A stretch of DNA of 64,000 bases from Drechslerella dactyloides (lineage: Eukaryota > Ascomycota > Orbiliomycetes > Orbiliales > Orbiliaceae). The position numbers and the translations under genes were made by a program. Positions 46,433 through 59,022 of this stretch are shown in pieces (within the stretch, counting starts at the first letter, position 1; each line of letters opens with the position of its first letter). Below the pieces are notes generated by a model. It saw nothing but the letters and a program-made list of their open reading frames with translations, did no database searches and was not told the origin of the DNA. The stretch lies in contig JAGTWJ010000011.1 of the NCBI GenBank assembly GCA_020064725.1, forward strand, positions 496,001-560,000. The letters run 5' to 3'.

Positions 46433-48327
46433 TCAGCCTCTGTCGAGATGTGAAATAGATTTCAGAACTTCGTGTAACGGTAGGGCTGAAGTCCCTGCTG
46501 CCTTCTTGGCCGCCTCCGCTCTCATGTCCAACACAGATGATGCTTGTGCAAGAACTCCTTCGGACACGCTCTTCGCGTACCGACTGTATTGCTGAGCTCT
46601 GTGCATGCCGTGCGAAAATTGGTCGACCCTGAATTCTATCGATTCTCGGCCTTCCGACATCACACGCTCAATAGTATCGATGACTTTGTCCGATTCTTCG
46701 AAGCCTGGTATAACCGACACTTCCTGCGGGCGTAGCAGGCTAGCGTCCAAGCTCGCAGGCCGCACTGTCCCTTCCCTCTGGGATTTTGGAAGTCTGGCCG
46801 GTGTCATCTCGCTAATGTCGATCCAAGCTTGCTTCTCCTTGTTTAATCTATGGTAGCTAACGTTAGCTCGAATTCTGAATGCTATGTATTTGGCCTCCTG
46901 CTTACTGTTCTAATTGCTGTTCGAGTGCGGCAATCTTGCGCTTGTGATCCTCGTTCTTTGGATGGGGCTTCTTAGGAACCTCCTCGGCATTCTCCGTCCC
47001 CTGATCAACCTGGGTTAGTAAGGGAAAACGACCCGTATCTGTGATTGCGCCCATACCTCTGAACTTTCCCACCAATTTACATTGAGTTTCTTCTCCGTCA
47101 GATCCGCCAGGATGTCCTCTTCAATCACACGCGCTAGAGAATTCTCGTCAGCTCTCATTGCTATTTCCTACGGGATTATGAGATTGCTTGTCATACCAGC
47201 AGCTCGAGCATTCGATTGCGCATCGCGTCCTCTTGCCCTCTTCTCGCTTAAGGCGCATTTTGAGCACCAGGCCAGAAGCTGTTGCATCCGCTGTATCTCG
47301 ATCATTTGGGCGTCCAGATGTTTAAAGAAGTCTTGCGGTTGAACATCTGGATGAGGAGCAGCTGTTTGAAATCCCATATTCCGTTAGATTCGTCATTATC
47401 ATGGTCAATACGTTGGCTTCCATACCAATATGCCCATTTGTCAGAGAGCTAGCTCTTCTGCCGCGCAAGCCTAGACTACTCCTTCGATGTCCATTTGCTT
47501 CGCGCATCTCCTTGTTCCTTCTCCTCACCAGCGGCGTATCCTCTATGGCAGCCAATGGAACCGTCAAGGGCTTTTCAGATTCCACGGCTGTTTCCACCCT
47601 GGCTTCCACCGGAGCTGCAGCTGCATTGAGTCTGGGAGAACGCCGCACTCTGGACGGTTTCCTTTCCGGAGTCTCAAAGTTTTGGGCCTTCGGCTTTCGA
47701 CCTGCTGTGGCATGTTTACCGTTCGCATGAGTCGGTATCGGTCTCTCGTTCTCCACTCCTTTCGCTCGAGGGGCCGGTTCTGTCGTTCGAGCCGACTGTC
47801 GCGTCCGAGTTGGAGACCGTGCTGCTTGTCGTGAAGTCGACCTCAGTCCGGTCGTCTGAGGCTCCAGCGGTTCGTCCAGCTGCTGCTGCGCTTGTGGGAC
47901 AATTGCTTCTTGTTTCTTCTCCTTCTGGCTTTGTTTCGCTCTTTTCGCTCGACTGGGGCCCTTCGAGAAAATATTGTCGCCGCCGCCGCTGTCATCGTTT
48001 TCAACAACAGCTGAACCTATGCCAATCGTCAGTTCTGCATCCTGCTGGCTGGCTCTATTTGAAAGGCCGTTGTGCGTACTCCTCGTTGTCTGTCAAAATC
48101 GCCCCAGTTAGCCAAATTCAATCGGACCACGACCCAGCATTTACCGCGCCCCGGAGATTCCCCCTTACCCTCATTCTAGTTTTCGCCGGAGCAGGATCCA
48201 CAGGCCTGTCGGGAGAAGCCCGCCTCGTCTTCTTAAGAGGGGGTAGGTCTTCTCCGCGCGTGCTCTCCGCTGCATCTTCAAGATTTGTCTTCGTCCCGCT
48301 TTTGCGTTTCGGCCGATGGCTGGCCAT
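46433..48327 (-). CDS. dsn1: Kinetochore protein Dsn1/Mis13 (MIND/Mis12 complex)
   Basis: MIND-complex subunit linking centromeric chromatin to the Ndc80 complex. Exons in order: 48169..48327, 48080..48089 (10 nt), 47426..48016, 47197..47361, 47057..47151, 46906..47009, 46433..46847 (512 aa). The N terminus is basic and disordered (MASHRPKRKSG). The Dsn1 signature DTPLVRRRNKEMREANGHRR, SSLGLRGRRASSL ends exon 3, then DFFKHLDAQMIEIQRMQQLL and WCSKCAL. The C terminus has coiled-coil segments (EDHKRKIAALEQQLEQ; VDQFSHGMHRAQQYSRYAKS). The 10-nt exon is needed because direct joining of exons 1 and 3 breaks the frame. The exon 4/5 intron is very short: 45 nt as modelled, or 36 nt using the AG at 47161-47162, which adds three residues. 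Confidence 0.88.
48080..48089 (-). other. 10-nt micro-exon of dsn1
   Basis: The exon ACAACGAGGA sits between acceptor TGACAG (with a GGCTAAC branch site) and donor GTACGC. It converts phase 0 to phase 1, as the downstream exon requires. Confidence 0.65.
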
Positions 48328-49134
48328 CGTGATGGCGGGCATGGGCATGAAGGTCAGAGGTGCCGGATATGTTGCGAATTCGGTCATGTAATCGCAGGTG
48401 TAACCATCGCACGGTAACGAGTGTATGCTGTCGCTGCCGACGTCAATGCCGATGCTGCGTGCGTGGGGATGTGCTGTCGGCACAAATAACAGCGTGGGGA
48501 TCTCGGTTTGGTGGTGATTACGATGTGCGCGACATGCATATGGGATCGGGGCGGGGTCGGGTGAGCTTTGAATCGGGCGGGCGGGATTCGAGATGGTGAA
48601 CGGATATACGGCGGCTCGTGCTGTCGTGGGTCCGGGGGAGGCGATTGCGATGAGGTGGCGCACGAGCGGGACGTCGATGATGTCGTTTGATGCCGGTGCG
48701 GTTGGACGACGCGACGGAGACGGGCGGCGAGACGAAAGTGACATGCGCGACGACAACAACAATAACAATAAACAACACACAGCGCACAACACACAACACA
48801 TCCCTGATCCGGTCTATCTACTCTTGCTCGCTCACTCACAGATCCCACCCGCCGGCTTATATTGTTGCCACGAGCTATGAATGAATGCCGCTGGTTCTAC
48901 AGGTCTGCGGACATGATACTGATGAACGGAGAAGGAAGAGTGTCTATTGGGTTTGGAAGGATGATCGCATCCTTCTTGGATGGCCTGCCCGAGTAGGCGT
49001 AGTTCGAATGAAGACGTGTAATTTCATCATTCTTTCTAAAATAATACACGAAAAAGGCGACAGCTGCTCATCTCTCGTCAAATGATAGCTTGATATTTCA
49101 CAATCAACCAAAAACCTCGGAAAATCCGAGATCA
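48328..49134. other. Intergenic region dsn1 promoter - psd2 3' side
   Basis: This 0.8-kb gap contains AACAACAACAATAAC and CACAACACACAAC runs at about 48750-48800. Open frames on the minus strand only extend the dsn1 frame upstream and are not supported. Confidence 0.5.
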
Positions 49135-52100
49135 TCAATCGCATCGAGGTGCTAAACTACCCTCGAGGCGCCGCTTAGCATCTGCTTTATCTTCGGCCGT
49201 GACATTATGAGAAATCGTTTCATGACCGACTTCTCGTTGGTCTGGGCTGTGACCAACGGACATTCCCACACGAATCTGCAAACGGGAGAAAAGCTGTTAG
49301 TATTCCGTATATAGAGTCGATGGATCGCAGAATGACATGCGCAGCATGTATTCCTTACCAGTGTTTCTACCGCATCCCTCGAGTTCGCGATCAAGTCATC
49401 ATCCCACCTCATGGTCCCAGGCTCGAACAGCACGACCAATGTGCTGCCTCCAAACTTGAAGTAACCCAGCTCATCTCCTCGAGACACCCTGGCGCCAGCC
49501 TTAGCGGTGATGACTGTGCTGCCAACCATCATGGCCCCGACGCACACGACCATCACCCGCCCATGGGTCATCGAGTCGATTGGACATATCACTCTCACGT
49601 TCTCTCCATACACATCAAGTCTGGAAATGTTGTTAGCATAGTCGAAAGCTTTTGAAAGGAGTAAATCCGGATGCTAACTTACGCGGATCGAATGGCCATG
49701 GGGTTGACGGTATAGTATTCTCCCTTGAGTAACTTGGGCTCGCCCAGAACGCCATCCACCGGGATGTGAAACCTGTGGTAATCCTGAGGCGCAAGTCTAA
49801 AGATACCCAAAGCTCCGCCGTGGAATCTCTTCGCTTCGGAGCCATATGCGGCTCCAAGAAGCCGCTCAACTGAGAAATCGCGCCCCTTGACCCATATTCT
49901 AGTCGCATCATCGATCGTGTCAAAGACCACCGATCTGCAATCTGCCGGGGATACGATGATCTTGGGGTTCTCAGGGTACGCAACAGGCCGAGCGCCAGGT
50001 TTCAATTCCCGGTAAAAGAACTCGTTGAAGCTATTACATACTGTTAGAACTCCAAGGAAACCCCCTCACACAATGACGTTTAGGTACTCACGTTTTAAAC
50101 TCCTCCAAAGGTTTCAAGACCTCGTCAATGTTGAGCTGATGGAAGGCGATGAATGGTTTGATTTCCCGGGCAGATGCCGGGTTGTCGTACTTCTTGCCTT
50201 GCTTCCAACTGAGGCTCTCCAATAGTTGTCGGACTACGGGTAACGTTAGCATCAAGATAGAAATTAGCGAACCCAAGGGCTTAGTCTTGCGACGTACTCT
50301 TCTTCTTCTCCATACTGCTACTCTTCAATCCCTTGTAGAGTAGACGTATCCCCAAGCGCACGTAGACACTCATACGCTCCTCGGATATCAACCCGGTGAT
50401 TCTATCCTGAACCAAAATGTTCGCAGAATTTGCTCCAAGTTTGTAACCGCCATAGGAGACTTTGGTTATGACTTTCGAATACCACTTTCGCTGGGCTTGA
50501 CTGGAAGTCACAAACCCGCCCATGACCAAACGGTCCACCCTCCGCCAATCTTGGCTGGCGCAAGTAGCTAGATGCGTGACAATATCCACTTCCGACCTCT
50601 TCTGCAACCGTGGCTGATGACACAGAGGGCACTCCTTGACGACGATAACATGCTCCTCCCTCTCACCTTCTTCCGCCAGCCCATCGTTTGACAAGTTTGC
50701 GCCTTCCTCTCCGGCGGAACCCATCGGAGTAACTGGTAGCGTGGGCGTCGTAGCTTGGTTCAGGGATGACGATGATCCCGATTGGTTAAGTGACGATGTG
50801 GATTGCGAATTAGATCGCTCGGGGGTGTAGCTGTCGGAGTTTGTGTCGGCAGACCTGGTGGATGACGTATCGGTCGATGGCTCGTCCTTGCTAAGACTCG
50901 GGCTGCTGTGGTTGTAAGGCAGATAGCCTTTGTTCTTGGACTTGGCAACAGCAAGCTGATCTTCAAGACAAATAACGGCCTGGTCCATGCTGAGCTCGTG
51001 AGAGAGACAGCTTTCAATGCTGATACCGTTTTCTTCCGCGAACCGCTCGAAAAACGCATCGATCGTGCTGGCCTTGAGGGTGGATCCCAGCGAATCCAGC
51101 ATGGTGGTGAGCTCTACTCGGCTAATCATACCGCTGTCATCCGCGTCATACTGCCTAAGCATGACCCTCCAGAACTGTTGTCGAAGAGCCGGATAGGGTA
51201 TGTATTTCGCTCGAATGTGTAGCCCGGGACTATGCTTCCCTTCCCACCGCTCCTTGTTTTTCAGGTTCAAGTGAAGATCGAAATTCTTCAAATCATACTC
51301 GTTACTGTCGCTCAGAGTAATCGGTGGTGGGTCTTCGGTGGTAGGTGTTGGGGGTGAGGGTGTCGGTACAGATGTCGGCGGGGCAAGTTGGCCGTCTTTC
51401 GCGATTGTCATTTCAGGCAACACTGGCTTACTCGTCATTTGGTATAGAGAAGACGACGACGAGGTATGTTTTGAGGCAAGGTCCGGCCGGGATTTCTTTG
51501 CCAGATTGGTTGCGGAGTTTGATCTCGACAGGGGCAATCGGAATCGGCTCTTCGACCCATTATTGTTTTGATTCAATGCCGACATGTCGTACGCAGAGAA
51601 GTCGGGCATTTCATAGAGTCCGTAATCGCCCTTGGACTTTGGTGCCGTGGCAATTACATCCTGAACGGGGAGGTCAACCTGGGCGATGAAATCATTGCCC
51701 GAGAACTTGTCCTTGTCGACAACTGCAAAGTTGAGAGAATAGTTCTGTTCATGGCGAAGCACTTGAAAAACCATCTTCTCGTCGAACTTGGGGTCCAGAC
51801 AGTGCCGAATGACGCGAGTGCGGTACGTCTTTTTCCCCAGCGACGCAACGACAAATGGATCGCAATCAAAACTTGTTCGTGTCACTTTATATCAAATTAG
51901 CGATGAGCGTCCATCCAATGCCCTTAGCGAGCAGGGGTACTTACTGTTCTTTTCCGGCGGGAGATCGGTGCAAGACATGATCTCTACAAACATTACACCG
52001 ACCACATCGCCGCTACTGGTAAGTTCATACGAACTGACGGGTTTCTTCTTCCTGATGCTCTTGGCTCTCGTTGCCAACTTCAGCCCTTTCTTCGCCTTCT

Positions 52101-53186
52101 TCTTCTCTTCAGTTTCTTGCTTTGCTGTACCAGACATCTCGGGAGCTTCATCTGCCGTATCATCGTCGTCGTCGGAAGCATCTTCGTCGGTAACGAGGTC
52201 GATCCCTAGGCCCGCCGGGTTTTCGATCTCCAGCAGCGGTGTCCCCGCAATCGACGGGGGCGTTTTGAAAACGGCTAGTATCTGTTCGACGGACGCCTGT
52301 TTGCCCGTCCTATCGACAACTGCCAGGTCAAGCCGAATCTCGCCGGATATCTTTGCTTTCTTCTTCGTTGACACTAGTGGGAACCATCGCGACTAAACTC
52401 CGGATTAGGGATGTCTGATCCGAGAGGCTTGACAAAGGCCAGACCCACCGTGACTTCGGAAACACCAGATGAAAACAATTCCTCCAAGGAGACCTCGAAC
52501 TCTCCCATGTAGTCCTGCATAGAATACGGGTTAGCTTCCGCGTTAGACAAAAAAAAAGAATCCGCCGATTGACAGGAAGACTTTTAAGTGGCCCGATACT
52601 ATTCAGGAACAATCGTCTTCACCGTGCATTCGATGCGATCAAAAGCAAAAACTGATAATAATCCTCCTCGATAAGGAGAATTTTTTTTCTGATAGATACG
52701 ATTGCCACAGTTTTCCAAAAGAAGACCTTTTAATACGATGTGTGCCCTACCTTTCCAAACCGATCTTTGTCCCAACAGATACAGTGAAGATCGTACGGTC
52801 CAGACTTCGAGACCGGTATCTCGAACGTGACATTCCACACGGGGTCGAGTGTTTTCGGCACGGCATGCGTAACGTTCCGGTAGCCATCTAGGGCGACGAC
52901 AAGATACTGTAGAAGAAGAAAAACAACCAAATCAAAAGCCGTCAGTCGAATGAATCGGTGTGCAGCAGAAGGGAGGGTGACATTGTCCGTACCGGGTCGC
53001 TTTTACCGCTTCGATCTTTAGCCGCAAGATTGCGTCCCTGTAGTTCCAGTCGTAGGTATTAATCAATCAATCCAGACATAGTCGTTTTTCTAATGTTCGG
53101 GGAGGCTCCGGATGACCAGTCGAATCGTGTATTTGTCGTACCTGTAACACCGTCACCTTCAAAACAAGCTCAGAGGCGTCTGCCAT
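49135..53186 (-). CDS. psd2: Phosphatidylserine decarboxylase, C2/EF-hand type (Psd2)
   Basis: Decarboxylates phosphatidylserine to phosphatidylethanolamine in endosome/Golgi membranes. Exons in order: 53142..53186, 52993..53037, 52751..52906, 52449..52514, 51945..52392, 50298..51884, 50092..50233, 49683..50030, 49359..49620, 49135..49275 (1079 aa; yeast Psd2 is 1138). Two C2 domains: the first starts VLKVTVLQGRNLAAKDRSGK and has WDKDRFG. The second has CDPFVVASLGKKTYRT and DKDKFSGNDFI. An EF-hand loop DADDSGMISRVE follows. The catalytic part has FNEFFYRELKPGARPV, FHIPVDGVLG and the self-cleavage site YFKFGGSTLVVLFEP, where Ser of GGST becomes the pyruvoyl group. Exon 4/5 needs intron 52393..52448 (GTGGGT..TTTAG) to give TSRWFPLVSTKKK. 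Confidence 0.94.
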
Positions 53187-55658
53187 GATTCTCGGCGATG
53201 CACAGCGGCTCGGATTCGGAGTGCCTATTGATTTCCAAGACCAAGGTGATCACGTATCGTTAGCATACCGATGCCGTGTAGGTTAACTTCCCGGACTTAA
53301 AGTTGCGGGTTCGTGCATTCGCCAATTGCGGGGAGCGGGGAGGAGGCTGGTAGCTAACGCAAAGACAGAACAGAACGTATGTCTGTAGTGAGCCGACAAC
53401 GGCGAGCACCTCCGACAACAACTGGACGACGATGACGATAGAAAATGAGAGTGAGAGTGGAGGATAGGGGGTCTTGCACGTGAGCTAGCAAAGCTACCAA
53501 GCGCAAGCTACGGAAGCTGAGGAGCTTGTGCCAAAGGTGCCGGGGAAACAGACTTAAACGAGGCTTGGCTGTGACTGCCGCTATGATATCACCTAGGATG
53601 TCACCTAGGTGAGATGGTACATGTGCGTGACGGGCTGATGTGCGTGCCCACAGGTGCGTTCGAGAGGCACAACTCCGCAAAAGCTCGTCGATGAAGACAA
53701 AATAGAGATACAAAGTAGGAGCAGGGCGGTGATAATAGTAGTAGTGCTGGTGGTGATAGTACGACTGTCGAGAAAAAGGAGGAGCGGAAAAGGCAGGGTC
53801 CGGTTCAGCTGTAGTTGAAGATTATGATGAAAATGATGATGCTGATGGCTGCTGCTGCGGCGGCGGCGGCGGTAAGATATGATGTAACTCGATCGACTGA
53901 GCTGGCAAGCTAAGCGGGCATCGTCCAAGCGCAATCGACGATGAGAAGACGAGTTCGAAGCGACAGCACCAATCACGCTAACGTGCGCCAGTATGTTGCC
54001 CATACAGGTTCACATTTGTGAACAGTGCATCTGCATGTGCTCGACGTACAGTACATACATTACATGTAGGTAATAATGTACGGCGCTGGGATTAAGTACA
54101 CCAGCCTGCGGGCGAGCAACGGTGGATGTTCGCGAAGCTTGGTACGTGAGAGATGCGTCACATGGAGAACCATAAAAACGTGAGGTAAGCGGCAGCCAAA
54201 AGATTTTGGCTTGCTAGCTTTAGCTTCGAGACTGGAAGCCGCCGCAACCTTTCGCGCCCTCTCCAGTTCCATCCGGTCCGCATTTATTTGGGTTCCGGCT
54301 AATTGTGTCGACTCGGCCGGGGCAGGAAACGTTGAAGGGGAATCAAACACATCCACATAACGCAACATACTTCAGAATTTCAAACAACCGACAATCTGAA
54401 TCTTGGAACGGCAGGGCTGCAAACGGAATCCAGCATGCGTAAAAACTCACCGTTTCGGCTCCTCCCTAACCTCCCAAGGCTTGGCCGGCTAAGAGGCCCC
54501 ATCGGTGCAGGCCTCCTGCGATCGAGGATCGCGCCGCTGGTCGGGATTCCAGAGCGAAAGTTTCCCCCAGCTGAGATTCGTGGGATGCGCCAGACAAAAC
54601 AGCGTGGCTGGGCAGCAACAGCAGCGAAGTGTGATCACCGCGACCTCGAGATTTCGGGCTGATTGAACGAACGACGGCGTGTCGATGTCGTCGGCCGTGG
54701 GTAATTTGTGCGCGGACGTGTAAGTGTGCGAAGAGGCTGAAGATGTTTGTTGGCTGGCCTGGCGTGTGTACAGTTATAATACCGCTGTGTATTTGTGTGC
54801 GTGTCCGGAAGCACTCGGTACCGTTCCGCCAGGGTCAGATCTGATTCAAAGCGCGATCGATTGCTGCTCCGGAGTTCTAAAAAGGGCCAGGGACCGTCCT
54901 GTAAGCTTAAAACTCGAGCGGTATCTTCGGTGATCGTGGCCGTGCCCGCGATGTTCCGCGGGTCCCAAGGCTCTGCTCGCCTCTAATAATAGTAAACACC
55001 AGACGGCCAGGCAAAAGTCGACGTGGTTAGCAAGACGTCACGGTCTAGTTTGGCCGAAGCTTAAGAATTTACAGAACTAAGAAGAATTAGAGAATTAAGG
55101 GAGGTGCAGCAGCCTGCTTAAATTTGCAATTAACTTGCTGGAGATGCTGTTTCCAGTTTCCAGTGCCTGCTTGGGGAAAAATTATATAAATCACGCAAGG
55201 AAAAGCAATGGATCAGTTCGTGACGCTAGTTCGATCGAACGCCTCCAAACTTCCACGGCCTGCCCGTCGGGCTGAGATATTTAATTCTTTCAAACTGCAC
55301 GGCGGTGGATGAAAGCGCAAACAAACACGCAGGTGAGCACTTAAGTATGTATCGGGCATGCGTATGTCGCCAGGTTCGGTGCCGGGGCAATTCGATTCAG
55401 ACGGTTCGAGCGTAGAGCTAGCCAGGCAGGCAGTCGTGTGTGTATGCATATATAGTAGCGCCATATCTGCCCGAGCTACATATCGACATACCTATACGAG
55501 ACCATCGGTCAAGACGACGTCCGTCTGCCGGGCAATGCATGGGCAGCTCGCATCCGGGGCCTGCTGCAACTTACATGTCCTGCGCGGCAGCCGTGCTGAT
55601 TTGGAATCACGAGATATAATTAACACGCAGCGAGCAGCTGATCATGATGGGAGGACGG

Positions 55659-55697
55659 AAGGATGGATGGATGCACGGATGGATGCACGGATGCACG
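55659..55697. repeat. (GGATGCAC/GGAT)n repeat
   Basis: GGATGGATGGATGCAC units repeated imperfectly about three times. Confidence 0.8.
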
Positions 55698-56240
55698 CCA
55701 AAACCAACGGCCGCTTTCCTCGCCCGTCCGATAATGAAAAAATTAAAAAATGGTGCATTGCAATCACACGGCGGGCGAATGAATTTTTCAGCCTCACAGA
55801 ATATTTGCGACGGGCGGACGAGGCTTGAATGTTTGGGATCTACCGTACCTGCAGTGCATGAGTGGACATCAGTGGACGTGGACAGGACTAGGCGATTTCA
55901 GGAGCGAGGTCCCGAGCGGCGTGCATTTGAGATGGGCCATCAATTCGCAGTCAATCGTCAAATTCGTCTGCGAGCCTACGATCCTGCTCCCTCTACGGGA
56001 CGGCCGTCGCATCTGTCCTGCGCGACGCGATGTCCAATCAGGCGGGCGAGGATGATGCGGCTTGCAATTGCGACGATGGCTGTTGGCGTGCGTCTGACCG
56101 GCTGACACATTCTGACATGCACTCGATGCACCGTGCCTGTGCGACCGTCTGGCTTGCGGTGCGGGCGCCGACCGCAGCTGCGCTTTGGCTCGACAAGCTG
56201 TCCCGCCGCCAAGGCCAGCCACATCCGCCGGTCAAACCCC

Positions 56241-56267
56241 CAACACCTCAACACCTCAACACCTCAA
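56241..56267. repeat. (CAACACCT)n repeat
   Basis: Three perfect octamer copies plus a partial copy. Confidence 0.8.
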
Positions 56268-57316
56268 CGATTGCTTCAGCGGACAGGCTCGCGGAGACAG
56301 AGCATGCGGCCACGTGCTCCTACAAGTAACACCGACTGCACTGCACACGTGTGGCCCCGTAGCCTACACGCAGACGCGGCTGTCAGCGCGTGGGTGCGGC
56401 TTTCGTACACCTACAGGACACTCGATTGTATATTTGTCCGCGTCAACGTCCGTGTCTACGGCGTGGCGCCACCGTTGCTACCATGTGTCCGTCCTCGAAG
56501 AATCCAGAAATATCAGTGTCCTGTCCATAGGATATCTGTATTGTGCCGTTGTCTTCTCAGGATGATCAGAGAACACTCCTCGCGTTTCGGCCATGCGGTG
56601 TATACCGAGTGCCACGTGGTCTCGAATATCAGACTCTCCGATGCCCACAGGGGAGAGTCCGGCTTATGAGAACAGTACTACAGCAATAATCAGAAGAACT
56701 ACAGGGAGTGCGTAGAAAGGGACTGCCGTTGGTTGCATCGAGCGTAGCAACTCGTAACATCGGACGACAGCGTCCTCGATGCACTCCTAGACCGGGTAAT
56801 TCTGAATACAACATCCAACTGAAAAATACCCTATTTTGTTGGCTGGTGCTCATCGTGTATCTAGTCTCGAAGAAACCTAATGCTGTATTGTGAACGGTTT
56901 TGCCTCTCGATTGAAGTCTCCACCCTGCTCGTCCACTCTTTCACTCGTCCGTCGTAGCTACAGTACTGAATAGAGGAAATAACGATCGAAGTAGTTTATT
57001 CATAGACAAAGGGAATGATAGAGAAACGACTGAAATCAAGGATATCTAATCTAGTCCAGCCCTGGTCTATTTCCGATCCCTGCGGACTCGTCCAATCCTA
57101 TCCTCGTAACCGCCAACAACCAACAATGTCTAAAAAACACTGATAAAACCCAAGACGCCTGTTGAACACCAAGAGACCACAGTCCGATATCTAAAAAGGG
57201 GGGCAGACCTAACAAAAAAACGAATGAATCGCAATGCCCCAAAAGGTACAATAGCCAAATGTCTAGTCTATTCTAAAACAGCGAATGTAAAGGAGCGGGA
57301 GATGTAGCCAGCCAGT

Positions 57317-58433
57317 CTAGGAAACCAAAGTCGCCTGTGGGGCGAGCGTCTGCTCAACCGGGAGGAAGACGTTACCCGTCGCAGGTCCCTTCGATTGCTG
57401 GATGGAACCCAGCGTCGGGACGGCCTTCTTGCTCGAGGCTCGGCGCCAGAAGTTCGCCCGCGGGTTGTACTGGACGGGCCTGCCGGTTCCCATGGTGGTC
57501 TGCTGATCTTCCTGGATCAACCTGACCAGTTCGCTCTGGATGTCTGCAAAGGTATCGAATGGGATATATGCAATGTTATTCTCGATGCAGTACTCCTCGA
57601 GTCGGAGACCGCGGCGAGCGAAGAGGACGTCGGCCTCGCGGGCAGCGGGCAGATCCGAAACGCCGTCGCCGACAAAGACGATCAGCGGGACGGAGCCGTC
57701 CTCGCTCTCGGAAGAGGCGATGACCTTGTACTCTTGGATCGAGGCGGCCTTGTCGTGTCCGAGCTCGCTGTCGTGGCGCCAGATGGGCTTCCACTCGCTG
57801 CCGTCGTTCGAGATCTGTGCATCATTGGCAACGATGTCGATGTGAGAGGACTAGAGAAAGAGTAGATCGGTTAGAACATGTTTTGAGATGTCAAGGAGGC
57901 GAAAGAACGTATGCATACCTGCTTTTCTCCAAGGAAGAGGTCGAGAACTTTGCGCAGGATGGGCTTCAGACCAGCTGAGATGACGTTGAAGGGGACGCCG
58001 TTTGCCAGGCAGAACTTGTGGAACTCGTTGAAGGCGGGGTCGATCTCGAGCTTCTCCTTCATGACATTGAACCCGTCATCGAAGGGGACGTTCAGGCTGC
58101 CCCACATGTCCTCGGAGACGGCTCGGAAGGATCGGGCACCGGTCCGGATCTCCTCGTCGAGCAAGTGTCTCCGAGCAGCACCGCAGCCGTGATGGTCGAA
58201 GAGGATGTGGCCGGTATCTTGCATGAAGATAGTGCCATCGAAGTCTGCAGTTATGGCGTTAGAAAATGTATCGAAGGAGATGATCTTGTAGACTCGGAGG
58301 TGACCTTACCTGAGAAGATTATGATGTCTCTCTTGGTTGCGTCCTCAGCGGCAACGACTGGAGCACTGGCCTTAGAGGCTTTCAACGCCCAGGCAGGGAC
58401 GGCAGCAACTTCAGGCAGAGTGATGGAAGGCAT
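57317..58433 (-). CDS. HAD-superfamily phosphatase (PHOSPHO/phosphoserine-phosphatase-like)
   Basis: Cytosolic HAD hydrolase related to the fungal YNL010W/PHOSPHO1 group; the natural substrate is not evident. Exons in order: 58310..58433, 57919..58244, 57317..57850 (327 aa), with phases 1 and 0. The nucleophile motif SDFDGTIFMQDTG is formed exactly at the first splice (TCAG|AC TTC), which supports the model. Motif II is ISAGLKPILRKVL and motif III/IV is VFVGDGVSDLPAAREADVLF (GDGxSD). The cap region holds FRAVSEDMWGSLNVPFDDGF. The C-terminal ~70 residues are Gln/Pro-rich and probably disordered. The N-terminal 40 residues are Ala-rich. Confidence 0.92.
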
Positions 58434-58995
58434 ATTGGATGGGTTTTGAGATTTTGACGATTTGTGGAGTGTGTCTTGCTCGAGGCAATCTTTATGGTCT
58501 GAGATGGTTCTTCAGTAGCGAGGGTGAGCGTACTTATATAAGCCCGGAAGCCAGAAGTTTAAAGAAAAAGCGGAAGGATGAAGTAATTAAGGCCGGCAAT
58601 GGAAGGCTGTTTGCTTCGAAGCTTATGTATGATGTGGAATTAACTCTGGCACGATGAGGGAAGTGGTAGATTCAATTGAGCGAGAGGGAACGAGGCGTTT
58701 ATATAATCGAGCTCGCCATGTCTGTCCGGCTCCGTCGTCGGGGCAGGCCAGGCGAGAGCGGGTGGGACTGGCTGGCGGGCTGGCTGGCTGTGCATTGCCG
58801 CAACATCGCAGCGCGCGGATTGGGCCCCGCCGATGAATTGCCTTGGGCCGGGCCCTGAAACTTTCGCTCGACGGGAACCTGCTAAAACATGTCATCGAAA
58901 GCCAAATGGCGCGCTGCTGTCTGACCCGAGCGAATTTCCGTGGAAAAAGAAAACACTGGGTTTGGGATGGGTTGAGACGCGATAACGAGCGCCGC

Positions 58996-59022
58996 AAGCT
59001 GCGAGCTGCGAGCTGCGAGCTG
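58996..59022. repeat. (GCTGCGA)n repeat
   Basis: Three perfect AGCTGCG heptamers and a partial copy. Confidence 0.8.

Larger units (their letters stand above)
53187..57316. other. 4.1-kb gene-free region upstream of psd2
   Basis: No recognisable gene on either strand. The psd2-proximal part holds its promoter and the HAD-gene 3' UTR lies at the far end. One frame at 54060-54368 (-) has a protein-like start but no homology I can name. Short tandem repeats are listed separately. Confidence 0.6.

Noticed and set aside
54060..54368. 102-codon minus-strand frame with a helical, charged stretch
   Set aside because: Interesting composition but no family, no intron signals and no neighbouring exon. 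Kept only as part of the gap finding.
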